A DNA stretch of 64,000 nt from Sulfurovum zhangzhouensis (GTDB lineage: Bacteria; Campylobacterota; Campylobacteria; Campylobacterales; Sulfurovaceae), in assembly GCF_030347965.1 (NCBI RefSeq), contig NZ_JAQIBD010000001.1, positions 496,001 to 560,000 on the forward strand. The letters run 5' to 3'. A program made the position numbers and the translations under genes. Positions 39,766-47,726 of the stretch are shown one piece after another (the first letter of the stretch is position 1; each line of letters starts with the position of its first letter). The notes below the pieces were generated by a model. That model worked only from the letters and a program-made list of their open reading frames with translations, was not told the origin of the DNA and did not search any database.

Positions 39766-39771
39766 TATACT
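39766..39771 (+). promoter_or_regulatory. -10 box directly before pncC
   Basis: TGCTATACT (extended -10) ends 6 bases before the ATG at 39778, with no ribosome site between. TAGACT 19 bases upstream is a weak -35. Transcription would start at or next to the start codon. Confidence 0.5.
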
Positions 39772-39777
39772 TCATTT

Positions 39778-40260
39778 ATGGAAAAATTAGAAAAAACCGT
39801 AGAAAATCTTATAAAAACGCTAAGTATGAGAAACCAAACCGTTAGTTTTGCAGAGAGTTGCACAGGCGGACGGATCGCAGCTGCATTTACTGCGGTATCA
39901 GGTTCCTCAAATATATTGCATGGTTCCTGTATCACCTATGCCAACGAGATCAAAGAGCGATGGCTGGGAGTCCCGAAAGAAATACTCGAGACCAAAGGTG
40001 CCGTGAGTAAAGAGTGTGTGGAACATATGCTTGAGGGGATGGAAAGAATGGCAGCTTCTGATTATACCCTGGCAGTATCAGGCATAGCCGGGCCAACTGG
40101 TGGAACGGAGTTCAAGCCTGTGGGCACTGTCTATATAGGACTTCGTACACCTGATGGTAAAAATGAGGTACATCATTGTCTCTTTAAAGGAGATAGACAT
40201 CAGGTACAGGATCAGGCAACTACTTTTGCCATTGAATTATTAGAAAAAAATGTAAATTAA
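39778..40260 (+). CDS. pncC: Nicotinamide-nucleotide amidohydrolase (CinA C-terminal domain type)
   Basis: 160 residues, only the PncC/CinA C-terminal domain. Catalytic serine in FAESCTGGRIAAAFTAVSGSS, with the AVSGIAGPTGG block later. It deamidates NMN to NaMN in NAD recycling. No N-terminal MocF/CinA domain is present. Divergent from ileS, with a possibly leaderless start. Confidence 0.9.
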   Translation: MEKLEKTVENLIKTLSMRNQTVSFAESCTGGRIAAAFTAVSGSSNILHGSCITYANEIKERWLGVPKEILETKGAVSKECVEHMLEGMERMAASDYTLAVSGIAGPTGGTEFKPVGTVYIGLRTPDGKNEVHHCLFKGDRHQVQDQATTFAIELLEKNVN

Positions 40261-40278
40261 TATTTTTTTCAAAAACTC

Positions 40279-40307
40279 TTGACATTAAAAATATTCTAAG
40301 CTATAAT
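40279..40307 (+). promoter_or_regulatory. Strong sigma70-type promoter of the tRNA cluster
   Basis: Perfect TTGACA (40279-40284), 17-base spacer, perfect TATAAT (40302-40307), then a G/C-rich discriminator (TCCGTCC). A predicted start near 40314 gives a leader of about 30 bases with a small CACTT/AAGTG hairpin before tRNA-Lys. A full -35 consensus is uncommon in this phylum and marks a highly expressed RNA promoter. Confidence 0.85.
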
Positions 40308-40344
40308 TCCGTCCACTTATTCGCAAGTGAATGAGTAAAAACAT

Positions 40345-40420
40345 GACCTATTAGCTCAGCTGGTAGAGCAACTCCCTTTTAAGGAGTGGGCCCATGGTTC
40401 GAATCCATGATGGGTCACCA
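40345..40420 (+). tRNA. tRNA-Lys (anticodon UUU), copy 1
   Basis: 76 bases with encoded CCA. Seven-pair acceptor GACCTAT/ATGGGTC, D arm GCTC/GAGC, anticodon stem CTCCC/GGGAG with loop TTTTAA around TTT, T loop TTCGAAT. Identical to copies 2 and 3. Confidence 0.97.
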
Positions 40421-40448
40421 TTTAATTTATGACTGTTTGGATCTAGAT

Positions 40449-40524
40449 GACCCTTTCATCTAGTGGCCAAGGATGCTGCGTTTTCATCGCAGAAACAGAG
40501 GTTCAAATCCTCTAGGGGTCGCCA
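40449..40524 (+). tRNA. tRNA-Glu (anticodon UUC)
   Basis: 76 bases with encoded CCA. Acceptor GACCCTT/AGGGGTC, anticodon stem CTGCG/CGCAG with TTC in the loop, T loop TTCAAAT. The only tRNA of this cluster present once. Confidence 0.96.
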
Positions 40525-40538
40525 AATTAAACAGTTAC

Positions 40539-40614
40539 GGTCGCTTAGCTCAGTTGGTAGAGCGCTACCCTTACAAGGGAGATGTCACAAGTTCGAGTCG
40601 TGTATCGACCACCA
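40539..40614 (+). tRNA. tRNA-Val (anticodon UAC), copy 1, with stem mismatches
   Basis: 76 bases with CCA and anticodon TAC. It differs from copies 2 and 3 at exactly three places: G instead of T at 40579, G instead of T at 40600, and T instead of G at 40605. Each change breaks one Watson-Crick pair, in the anticodon stem, the T stem and the acceptor stem respectively. It may be a decaying or poorly functional copy, or the changes could be sequence errors. Confidence 0.8.
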
Positions 40615-40648
40615 TTAAAATCTTGTCTTAATTTAAGGTTAAGGTGAG

Positions 40649-40654
40649 TATAAT
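40649..40654 (+). promoter_or_regulatory. Possible internal promoter before the Asp-Lys-Val repeats
   Basis: A perfect TATAAT lies in the 71-base AT-rich spacer between tRNA-Val copy 1 and tRNA-Asp copy 1, preceded by TTGTCT 20 bases upstream. It could drive the repeated segment separately. Confidence 0.4.
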
Positions 40655-40685
40655 TTAAGCTCAAATTAATATGTGAGATTACGGT

Positions 40686-40762
40686 GCGGCGGTAGTTCAG
40701 TTGGTTAGAATACCTGCCTGTCACGCAGGGGGTCGCGAGTTCGAGTCTCGTCCGCCGCGCCA
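40686..40762 (+). tRNA. tRNA-Asp (anticodon GUC), copy 1
   Basis: 77 bases with encoded CCA. Acceptor GCGGCGG/CCGCCGC, anticodon stem CCTGC/GCAGG with GTC in the loop, T loop TTCGAGT. Three identical copies in the cluster. Confidence 0.97.
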
Positions 40763-40772
40763 CTTTTTAGGT

Positions 40773-40848
40773 GACCTATTAGCTCAGCTGGTAGAGCAAC
40801 TCCCTTTTAAGGAGTGGGCCCATGGTTCGAATCCATGATGGGTCACCA
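40773..40848 (+). tRNA. tRNA-Lys (anticodon UUU), copy 2
   Basis: Identical in sequence to the gene at 40345-40420; first of two copies inside the 270-bp repeat. Confidence 0.97.
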
Positions 40849-40868
40849 TTTTTATACACATTATCATT

Positions 40869-40944
40869 GGTCGCTTAGCTCAGTTGGTAGAGCGCTACCC
40901 TTACAAGGTAGATGTCACAAGTTCGAGTCTTGTAGCGACCACCA
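40869..40944 (+). tRNA. tRNA-Val (anticodon UAC), copy 2
   Basis: 76 bases with CCA. All stems pair fully: acceptor GGTCGCT/AGCGACC, anticodon stem CTACC/GGTAG, T stem ACAAG/CTTGT. This is the intact version against which copy 1 is degenerate. Confidence 0.97.
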
Positions 40945-40955
40945 TATTTTTCGGT

Positions 40956-41032
40956 GCGGCGGTAGTTCAGTTGGTTAGAATACCTGCCTGTCACGCAGGG
41001 GGTCGCGAGTTCGAGTCTCGTCCGCCGCGCCA
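40956..41032 (+). tRNA. tRNA-Asp (anticodon GUC), copy 2
   Basis: Identical to copies 1 and 3, with identical flanking spacers. Confidence 0.97.
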
Positions 41033-41042
41033 CTTTTTAGGT

Positions 41043-41118
41043 GACCTATTAGCTCAGCTGGTAGAGCAACTCCCTTTTAAGGAGTGGGCCCATGGTTCGA
41101 ATCCATGATGGGTCACCA
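41043..41118 (+). tRNA. tRNA-Lys (anticodon UUU), copy 3
   Basis: Identical to the other two tRNA-Lys genes; second repeat unit. Confidence 0.97.
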
Positions 41119-41138
41119 TTTTTATACACATTATCATT

Positions 41139-41214
41139 GGTCGCTTAGCTCAGTTGGTAGAGCGCTACCCTTACAAGGTAGATGTCACAAGTTCGAGTCT
41201 TGTAGCGACCACCA
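41139..41214 (+). tRNA. tRNA-Val (anticodon UAC), copy 3
   Basis: Identical to copy 2, fully paired stems; second repeat unit. Confidence 0.97.
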
Positions 41215-41225
41215 TATTTTTCGGT

Positions 41226-41302
41226 GCGGCGGTAGTTCAGTTGGTTAGAATACCTGCCTGTCACGCAGGGGGTCGCGAGTTCGAGTCTCGTCCGCCGCGC
41301 CA
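41226..41302 (+). tRNA. tRNA-Asp (anticodon GUC), copy 3
   Basis: Identical to copies 1 and 2; it ends the cluster. No clear hairpin terminator follows before the converging gene at 41326. Confidence 0.97.
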
Positions 41303-41325
41303 CTTATTTTAAAACAATCAATAAA

Positions 41326-41718
41326 TTATTTTTTATCCATTAAAATCTCTGCTTTTGTACGTAACTTTCGTGTTAAAAAAGATCGCTCTCTTTCAGTCAA
41401 TGTATCTACTGTTATGACCTCTTGTTTTCTATTCTTTTCTTTTGATTTATTCTTTTTATCTGTTTTTTCCTCTTTGCGAAACATGGTGAGTATCAGATAA
41501 GCTGATATAGCAATATTGGAAAAGATCAGTATCCACTTGCCTACCAATACATACGACAGATACGCTACATTCTCTGAAAGCCGCAGATACTCAACAATAT
41601 CTCCATAGATCCATTGTGATAACAATACCATAGAGAGCAATACCGCTACGAATGTAAGCCTCCTACGGAAGCGATAGATAAGTGTCCAAAGTATGAGTGA
41701 TCTAACCTGTCTTACCAT
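41326..41718 (-). CDS. Small membrane protein with basic C-terminal tail, function unknown
   Basis: 130 residues: two membrane spans (about 18-38 and 50-80) followed by a Lys/Glu-rich cytoplasmic tail (KTDKKNKSKEKNRKQE). No recognised family. 11 bases after the gene at 41730, with which it probably forms a pair. Confidence 0.65.
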   Translation of the reverse strand: MVRQVRSLILWTLIYRFRRRLTFVAVLLSMVLLSQWIYGDIVEYLRLSENVAYLSYVLVGKWILIFSNIAISAYLILTMFRKEEKTDKKNKSKEKNRKQEVITVDTLTERERSFLTRKLRTKAEILMDKK

Positions 41719-41729
41719 ATATTTACACC

Positions 41730-41987
41730 TTAGAGTAGGCTAATGCCAAGCAGTGCTAATACTGCAAAAAGAGATTTTGTCTTCAAAGAGTCTGTGATCT
41801 TTCTCTTTTCTTCAGCTAGCATTATCTCTAACTCTTCATCATTGTAGTCATCAAAGCTCTTGTGTCTCATGGTAAGTTCTGACTTCAGTGCCAATACTGC
41901 TCTTTCCTGTATGGCTAGATCGATCTGATCTTTGAGCTTATCACTTAGTGAACTAAATGGAGTAGTGATGCGTTCGACTAGATTCAT
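41730..41987 (-). CDS. Small tail-anchored protein, function unknown
   Basis: 85 residues: a charged helical body (LSDKLKDQIDLAIQER, YNDEELEIMLAEEKRKI) and a short hydrophobic C-terminus (about 72-85, LFAVLALLGISLL) that could insert in the membrane. No family recognised. Paired with the membrane protein gene downstream. Confidence 0.65.
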   Translation of the reverse strand: MNLVERITTPFSSLSDKLKDQIDLAIQERAVLALKSELTMRHKSFDDYNDEELEIMLAEEKRKITDSLKTKSLFAVLALLGISLL

Positions 41988-42126
41988 GAAATATACCTCT
42001 CAATCATTATTACTTATTATATCATGAGATGGTTACCGGAATATAAATTGAAGTATGCATTTCCACCCGAGGAGAGTGGCAATGAGGAGAAATATTTATT
42101 CTTGAGAAAATCTTGTCTTTTAGACA

Positions 42127-43419
42127 TTAATCTCTTAAACGAATCCTTACAGATTCTTCATGCGCTGTCAACCCTTCTGTATTGGCAATCAGGGCACATG
42201 CTTCACCTATTGCATTGATCCCCTCTTTGCTCATAGAGATGATCGATGATTTTTTGATGAAGTGCTCCACGCTTAGCGGAGAATAGAACTTCGCTGTACC
42301 ACCTGTAGGAAGCGTGTGGTTTGGTCCAGCGATATAATCACCCACAGGCTCAGGCGTATTTTCTCCAAGGAATATCGCTCCTGCATGTTTAATACTGTCA
42401 AGCAGGCTCATTGGATCTTTAGTCACAACCTCAAGGTGTTCCGGTGCAATCTCATTCATAAGATCGATAGCTTCTTCCATGCTACTTGTTACGATGATCG
42501 CTCCCCTTTCTTCGATAGACTTTCTTGCGATCGCTTCACGTGAAAGTGTTCCAAGGAATTCTTCTACCTTGTCACTGACTTTGTTTGCAAGTTCACTGTC
42601 AGTCGTGATCAGGATCGAACTTGCCATTTCATCGTGCTCTGCCTGAGAGAGAAGGTCAATAGCAAGATAGTCTTCTCTAGCGCTTTCATCAGCCAGGATA
42701 CCGATCTCAGACGGCCCTGCGATCATATCAATGTTTACTTCACCATATACAAGCTTCTTTGCTGTTGCTACGAAGATATTACCAGGACCTGTGATCACGT
42801 CTACTTTTGGGATCGTCTCAGTTCCGTATGCCATTGCACCGATTGCAGAGGCTCCACCTACTTTGTAAACCTTTGTTACTTTACAAAGGTGACATGCAGC
42901 AAGCAATAATTCATTGATTTCATTATCAGGTGTAGGTGTACATACTACGATCTCTTCGACTCCTGCTACTTGTGCAGGAATTACATTCATCAGTAGTGAA
43001 CTTGGATACGCTGCTTTACCCCCAGGGATATAAAGCCCTGCTCTATCTACTGCGGTTACTTTTTGACCAAGGATTGAACCTGTTTTATCCTCATCCATCC
43101 AAGTACTTGGCATAAGTTTTTGGTGATAAGCTTCGATACGGTCATACGCAAGGTGGAGGGCATCACGAAGTTTCGGATCGATCGAATCGTATGCTTTTGC
43201 CATAGCTTCAGTGGATACCATCAGCTCTTCATCACTTTGAGGTTCCCATCTGTCAAACTTTGCTATTTGAGCTTTGAGTGCAGTATTTCCTTCTTCTTTG
43301 ATCTCTTTAAGAAGTCCGTTAACAATACCGGTTACCCCTTCGATGTCCATCTTGCCACGCTCTAACAGCTCGGCAAAATTTGCTTCAAATGTATCATCAC
43401 TACTGTAAAAAATTTTCAC
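42127..43419 (-). CDS. hisD: Histidinol dehydrogenase
   Basis: 430 residues. Oxidises histidinol to histidine in two NAD steps. Blocks include GLYIPGGKAAYPSSLLMNVIPA, the zinc/active-site segment SQAEHDEMA, and APEHLEV. The N-terminal start overlaps the PLP-enzyme stop by 4 bases. It is not in a his operon here. Confidence 0.95.
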   Translation of the reverse strand: MKIFYSSDDTFEANFAELLERGKMDIEGVTGIVNGLLKEIKEEGNTALKAQIAKFDRWEPQSDEELMVSTEAMAKAYDSIDPKLRDALHLAYDRIEAYHQKLMPSTWMDEDKTGSILGQKVTAVDRAGLYIPGGKAAYPSSLLMNVIPAQVAGVEEIVVCTPTPDNEINELLLAACHLCKVTKVYKVGGASAIGAMAYGTETIPKVDVITGPGNIFVATAKKLVYGEVNIDMIAGPSEIGILADESAREDYLAIDLLSQAEHDEMASSILITTDSELANKVSDKVEEFLGTLSREAIARKSIEERGAIIVTSSMEEAIDLMNEIAPEHLEVVTKDPMSLLDSIKHAGAIFLGENTPEPVGDYIAGPNHTLPTGGTAKFYSPLSVEHFIKKSSIISMSKEGINAIGEACALIANTEGLTAHEESVRIRLRD

Positions 43420-44294
43420 AATATATCCTTATATTTTCTTTCATATCTAGGGAGCATACTTTCATTCCCCAACACTCCACCTTGATGAATGTAGAGTATC
43501 GGAGCAGAAAGAACCTCCGGATGTGCCAATAAAACACGCCATCCCAAAGGATCATAAAGCAGATCAAACTCAACTCCCGTTTGTTGTTGTAATTTTAGCC
43601 AAATTTTATAATTATCTTTATAAAGCTTGCCAAAATGGTGCTTTTTCTCCAAAGTCAAAATAGTCGGATGATATTGTTCGTTTGCTTCCAGCTCTAAAAA
43701 CTGACTCTTAAGATATTCACTATCTCCAACACACGGTGTAGTATAAATGATATTAGAAGAGAGGTGCTTTTGTAAGAAAAGTGCTGTTGTACCTGTACCC
43801 GAGGGTAAAAAGATATTGAGCTTTTCTATTCCTTTTTCTTTTTGCCACTCCATGATCTCTTCGGCTAAAATACAGATTCCGTACTCTGCTTCTTTTTGTC
43901 TACCGCCCTCTTCTATAAACAATACACTACTGTCAAAATCTTCTTTACTTACTATGTTCTGTTCTTTGATAACCATCCCATTTGCAAGTGCTGCTTTATA
44001 GTTACCGTGAGGATTTTCTTTTAAATACTCTGCGATATGATCCACATAATACTCAAACTCCCAGCCTCTCATCTTAGCCAGCTCTGAGAGAGAATACATC
44101 GCATTGGACTGTGCTGAACCGTAAGAAACTATCTTCTTGATATTTGGAAAATCATGTGTTAGAAAGTAGTAAAATTTTCGTGCTTTATTTCCCGAGAAAT
44201 CCGGATGAAGGAGGTCATCTCTTTTTAGATAAAAAGAGTGACCTTCAAAAGTAATCGTTTGTAAGGGTGAGGCTATTAATTTCTGTTGATACAA
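43416..44294 (-). CDS. PLP-dependent enzyme of the ACC deaminase / D-cysteine desulfhydrase family
   Basis: 292 residues, fold type II. The PLP lysine is in DFSGNKARKFYYF (about residue 36), with the phosphate loop PSGTGTTALFL. The substrate is uncertain: D-cysteine desulfhydrase or a related beta-elimination is more likely than true ACC deaminase. The start is TTG at 44294, inside the end of fba (19-base overlap), and hisD overlaps its end. Confidence 0.8.
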   Translation of the reverse strand: MYQQKLIASPLQTITFEGHSFYLKRDDLLHPDFSGNKARKFYYFLTHDFPNIKKIVSYGSAQSNAMYSLSELAKMRGWEFEYYVDHIAEYLKENPHGNYKAALANGMVIKEQNIVSKEDFDSSVLFIEEGGRQKEAEYGICILAEEIMEWQKEKGIEKLNIFLPSGTGTTALFLQKHLSSNIIYTTPCVGDSEYLKSQFLELEANEQYHPTILTLEKKHHFGKLYKDNYKIWLKLQQQTGVEFDLLYDPLGWRVLLAHPEVLSAPILYIHQGGVLGNESMLPRYERKYKDIL

Positions 44295-45349
44295 TTTAGA
44301 TCGTCAAATGCTCTTTCAAGTCTTGCAACCATATACTCTTCACCTCTTCTCAACCATTTACGAGGATCATAGTAGTTCTTGTTCGGCTTTTCATCACCTT
44401 CAGGGTTACCGATCTGTCCTTGAAGATAGTCATGGTACTCTGCTTCATAATGTCTTACACCATCCCAGAAAGCCCATTGTGTATCGGTATCGATATTCAT
44501 TTTGATCACCCCATACCCGATCGCTTCACGAATATCAGCTAGTTCTGAACCTGATCCACCATGGAATACAAAGTTTGCCGGCTTTTCACCAGTACCGAAC
44601 TTCTCTTGGATATATTTTTGAGAATTATCAAGGATCTTTGGAGTCAATACAACATTTCCAGGCTTGTACACGCCATGTACATTACCAAAAGATGCAGCGA
44701 TCGTGAACTTGTCAGATATCTTACCAAGCTCTTCATATGCATAAGCCACTTCTTCAGGCTGTGTATAGAGAAGTGCATTATCAATATGGGTATTGTCTAC
44801 ACCGTCTTCTTCACCACCGGTTACACCCAATTCAATCTCAAGTGTCATTCCCATTTTAGACATGCGCTCAAGGTATTCTTTACATGTTGCGATATTCTCT
44901 TCAAGGGTTTCCTCAGAGAGATCAAGCATATGGGAAGAGTAAAGAGGTACACCATGTTTTTCAAAATGCGCTTCACTTGCATCAAGCAGTGCATCGATCC
45001 AAGGAAGAAGTTTTCTAGCTGCATGATCAGTATGCAATACAACAGGAACACCATAAGCCTTTGCAACTGTATGTACATGCTGCGCTCCTGAGATTGCACC
45101 TAAAATAGCAGCTTCATCTGATGGAAGTCCTTTACCTGCATAATAGGCTGCTCCACCATTTGAGAACTGTATAATAATCGGAGAGTTCACTTTTTTCGCT
45201 GCTTCGATAACTGCATTGACAGACATAGTACTGACAACATTCACTGCAGGGATTGCAAATCCTTCTTCTTTAGCAATCTGAAAAAGTTTAGTAAGATTAT
45301 CTCCTGTCACGACACCTGCCGGGATCACATCCATTACTCTTGTAGACAT
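44276..45349 (-). CDS. fba: Fructose-bisphosphate aldolase, class II
   Basis: 357 residues, E. coli-type class IIA. Zinc ligands lie in VVLHTDHAARKLLPWIDALL, with the SSHMLDLSEE block, NVHGVYKPGNVVL and the late HGGSGS. Cleaves or forms fructose-1,6-bisphosphate in glycolysis/gluconeogenesis. Followed by the PLP-enzyme gene with overlap. The two foldase genes lie upstream, as peb4-fba does in Campylobacter. Confidence 0.95.
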   Translation of the reverse strand: MSTRVMDVIPAGVVTGDNLTKLFQIAKEEGFAIPAVNVVSTMSVNAVIEAAKKVNSPIIIQFSNGGAAYYAGKGLPSDEAAILGAISGAQHVHTVAKAYGVPVVLHTDHAARKLLPWIDALLDASEAHFEKHGVPLYSSHMLDLSEETLEENIATCKEYLERMSKMGMTLEIELGVTGGEEDGVDNTHIDNALLYTQPEEVAYAYEELGKISDKFTIAASFGNVHGVYKPGNVVLTPKILDNSQKYIQEKFGTGEKPANFVFHGGSGSELADIREAIGYGVIKMNIDTDTQWAFWDGVRHYEAEYHDYLQGQIGNPEGDEKPNKNYYDPRKWLRRGEEYMVARLERAFDDLNCINRN

Positions 45350-45378
45350 TTCATTCCTTCATCAATTATAATCGCCGT

Positions 45379-45384
45379 ATTTTA
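45379..45384 (-). promoter_or_regulatory. Candidate fba promoter -10 box
   Basis: On the minus strand CGGGTAAAATACGGCG lies 30 bases upstream of fba and just after the foldase gene stop. Confidence 0.4.
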
Positions 45385-45411
45385 CCCGATTTTTGTAATA
45401 ATGAGTTTACT

Positions 45412-46023
45412 TTACTTGAGTGTCACTTTCCCGTTTTCTAAAAGTTCTTTAGTTACCTTATCTTGTGCCAATTGTAACATGATCTCTCTTTTTGCTTCTT
45501 CAAATGTCGGTAGTTTAGGCTCTTCTTTCGATTGTTTTTTAGCAGCTTCTTTAACCGCTTTAGTCAATTCATCATAAGCTTTTTTTGCTTCTTCTTCTGT
45601 CACTTTAGTAGTTGAAAGCTTTTTCTGCATCCAAAATCTTGAGATTGCAGCGTTCTTTTCCTCAGCACTTAGATCTTTGTGTGCTTGTATCGCAGCTAAG
45701 TTCGGTACTGCCATCTCATTGATCAGTGCAAGTCTTTGTTCATTACTTGGCAACTTATCAAAGTCTGTTGCACGTCCTTGTGTTCTTAATGCCAAATATT
45801 TGTCTGCTTGTTCTTTGGTAATGTTTTCACCGTTAATTGTTGCAACAACAGCACTGCCAGCTCTACTTTGTTTTTCTTTTTTTGCCAAATTTAGATTATC
45901 CAAATTTACCATTGGAGTATCGTCTTTACCTGCTGACATCAACGAATTTTTTAATGGATCAGCTGATAGACCTGATACTGAAAGGAGTATTGCTACGCTC
46001 ACACCTACTAAATTTTTTTTCAT
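45412..46023 (-). CDS. Periplasmic SurA-N-like chaperone without a PPIase domain
   Basis: 203 residues: signal peptide (about 1-21), a linker, then the N-terminal chaperone-type segment VVATINGENITKEQADKYLALR and helices to the end. The parvulin domain present in its upstream neighbour is absent. Probably a periplasmic holdase for outer-membrane proteins. It follows the PpiC-type gene by 15 bases and is likely its truncated paralogue. Confidence 0.75.
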   Translation of the reverse strand: MKKNLVGVSVAILLSVSGLSADPLKNSLMSAGKDDTPMVNLDNLNLAKKEKQSRAGSAVVATINGENITKEQADKYLALRTQGRATDFDKLPSNEQRLALINEMAVPNLAAIQAHKDLSAEEKNAAISRFWMQKKLSTTKVTEEEAKKAYDELTKAVKEAAKKQSKEEPKLPTFEEAKREIMLQLAQDKVTKELLENGKVTLK

Positions 46024-46038
46024 TCTTATTCCTTGTTT

Positions 46039-46878
46039 TTATTTTTTATCTTCTTTTTTTTCCGGATCAATGATCGTTGCTTTTTTCTTTAGTTCTTTAG
46101 CGATCTCTTGGATCTTAGTCGTAAATTGTTTCTGTCTTAATGTAGCAATAATTTGAGGCTTAACATCTTCATAAGCCATAGTTGATGCCTCATTCTTCTT
46201 CTCAAGATAGATCACATGATATCCAAAACGTGTTTTCACAGGTTTAGTGGTGATCTTACCTTCTTCCAGTGCCCAGACCGCTTCAGAAAACGCAGGGACC
46301 ATTTGTCCTTTTTTAAATGTACCAAGATCGCCGCCATTAGGTCCTGAAGGTCCTGTAGATTGTGTTTTTGCCAATTCTATAAACTTCTCTTGAAGTACTT
46401 TTCCTTGAAGAGGTTTTAATGTATCAATGATCTTTTGCGCGTCTTGCTCTGACTCAACCAAAATATGTCTCGCATGTAAAGTAGCTTCTTCTAAAAACTT
46501 ATCGCTGTTTTTTTCATAAAATTCTTTAGCTTCACTGTCACTCACAACAACATTATCCAGTTGTTTTTTCATCCAAACGTTGATAGCCAACTCAGATTTA
46601 AGCATCTCTAAATTCTTTTTAAACTCAGGATCATTTTCAATCCCTTCTTGTTGTGCCAATTCACTAAAAAGAACTTTTTCGATCAGCCTCTCTTTGATCA
46701 TATCCTGTTCTTGAGATTTTAGATCTGCATAATTTGCATTTGGAGCAGCCGCAGATACGAAAAGCTGTGCATCCTGCTTTGTGATATTTTTTCCGTTAAC
46801 TGTTAACAGAACATCTGATGCAGAAAGCGAAAGTGCTGCAGCAGCAACTAACAGTGATGTTTTGGCGAATTTAAACAT
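46039..46878 (-). CDS. PEB4/CBF2-like periplasmic peptidyl-prolyl isomerase
   Basis: 279 residues: signal peptide (about 1-20), a SurA-like N-terminal chaperone part (LLTVNGKNITKQDAQLF) and a parvulin domain at about 130-235 (HARHILVESEQDAQKII, GGDLGTFKKGQMVPAFSEA, TRFGYHVIYLE). It folds outer-membrane proteins. The order foldase, foldase, fba next to nth resembles the Campylobacter peb4 locus. Confidence 0.9.
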   Translation of the reverse strand: MFKFAKTSLLVAAAALSLSASDVLLTVNGKNITKQDAQLFVSAAAPNANYADLKSQEQDMIKERLIEKVLFSELAQQEGIENDPEFKKNLEMLKSELAINVWMKKQLDNVVVSDSEAKEFYEKNSDKFLEEATLHARHILVESEQDAQKIIDTLKPLQGKVLQEKFIELAKTQSTGPSGPNGGDLGTFKKGQMVPAFSEAVWALEEGKITTKPVKTRFGYHVIYLEKKNEASTMAYEDVKPQIIATLRQKQFTTKIQEIAKELKKKATIIDPEKKEDKK

Positions 46879-47016
46879 TATGATTCTTCCTTCTTATAAT
46901 TAAATATGAGAAGAAGTATACTTATTCTGGGTAAATCATACATTAATAATGGATGCTTCTCAATCTAATTTGGATAATATTTTATTTAAATATTTTTAGA
47001 AAGAGGTTTCATCGAC

Positions 47017-47667
47017 GTGGCAAAAGTCAAAAAAGCAACCAAAAAAGAAATCGAAGCGATCAAAGCACTCTTTTTGGAACATTATCCCGATTCCGTCACT
47101 GAACTGGAGTATCGTAACCTGTATGAACTCCTTATTTCCGTGATGCTCTCTGCACAATGTACGGATAAACGTGTCAACATCATCACCCCCGCGCTTTTTG
47201 AAGCCTATCCTGATCCTGTAAGTCTTGCCAATGCTGATCTTGACGAGGTAAAGTCCTATATCAATACCTGTTCGTTTTTTAATAACAAAGCCAAGAACCT
47301 CATCAAAATGGCGCAGTCAGTGGTCGAAAACTATGAAGGAGAAGTACCTCTGGAGCAAAAAGAACTTGTGAAGCTGGCTGGAGTAGGACAAAAGACAGCC
47401 AATGTTGTCATGATCGAATATACACAGGCCAACCTCATGGCTGTAGATACCCATGTCTTTAGAGTCGCACACCGTTTGGGGCTGAGTGATGCAACGACTG
47501 CTCTCAAGACAGAAGAGGAACTGACCAAAAAGTTCAAGACCGATCTTCACAGACTCCATCAAGCGATGGTACTCTTTGGCAGATACAGATGTAAAGCACT
47601 GAAACCCGAATGCGAAACATGTTTTCTCGAAGAGTACTGTAAAAGCAAAGAGAGTTTCAAGGTATAA
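47017..47667 (+). CDS. nth: Endonuclease III
   Basis: 216 residues. DNA glycosylase/AP lyase for oxidised pyrimidines. LLISVMLSAQCTDKRVN, helix-hairpin-helix LVKLAGVGQKTANVV with the catalytic Lys, catalytic Asp in MAVDTHVFRVAHRLGL, and the [4Fe-4S] loop C-x6-C-x2-C-x5-C at the C-terminus. GTG start at 47017 with AAGAGG upstream. Confidence 0.95.
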   Translation: MAKVKKATKKEIEAIKALFLEHYPDSVTELEYRNLYELLISVMLSAQCTDKRVNIITPALFEAYPDPVSLANADLDEVKSYINTCSFFNNKAKNLIKMAQSVVENYEGEVPLEQKELVKLAGVGQKTANVVMIEYTQANLMAVDTHVFRVAHRLGLSDATTALKTEEELTKKFKTDLHRLHQAMVLFGRYRCKALKPECETCFLEEYCKSKESFKV

Positions 47668-47726
47668 AGTAAACAATTTTATTGACAGTTTTTTTGGTCA
47701 AGATATGATTGTAAAACATGGAATAG

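Larger units (their letters stand above)
40682..41305 (+). repeat. Perfect 270-bp tandem repeat of tRNA-Asp/Lys/Val
   Basis: Bases 40682-41035 match 40952-41305 without a difference when read by eye, at a shift of 270 bases. The unit holds tRNA-Asp, tRNA-Lys, tRNA-Val and their spacers; there are two full units plus a third tRNA-Asp. Identity extends through the spacers, so the duplication is recent or kept uniform by recombination. Confidence 0.95.

Noticed and set aside
40545-41108. Open frames on both strands across the tRNA cluster
   Set aside because: They translate tRNA genes and spacers; all ten tRNAs fold and explain the sequence.
40682-41305. CRISPR-like array because of regular repeats
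   Set aside because: The repeats are whole tRNA genes with identical spacers; there are no variable spacers or cas genes.
42024-42218. A 64-codon plus-strand open frame at the hisD 3' end
   Set aside because: More than half is antisense to hisD; no ribosome site or protein-like pattern.
43416-44294. Possible frameshift or missing start in the PLP-enzyme gene because no ATG is found at its beginning
   Set aside because: A TTG start at 44294 gives a complete family N-terminus and the usual overlap with fba, so no break is needed.
44561-45091. A 176-codon plus-strand open frame
   Set aside because: Antisense to fba, with no ribosome site and implausible composition.
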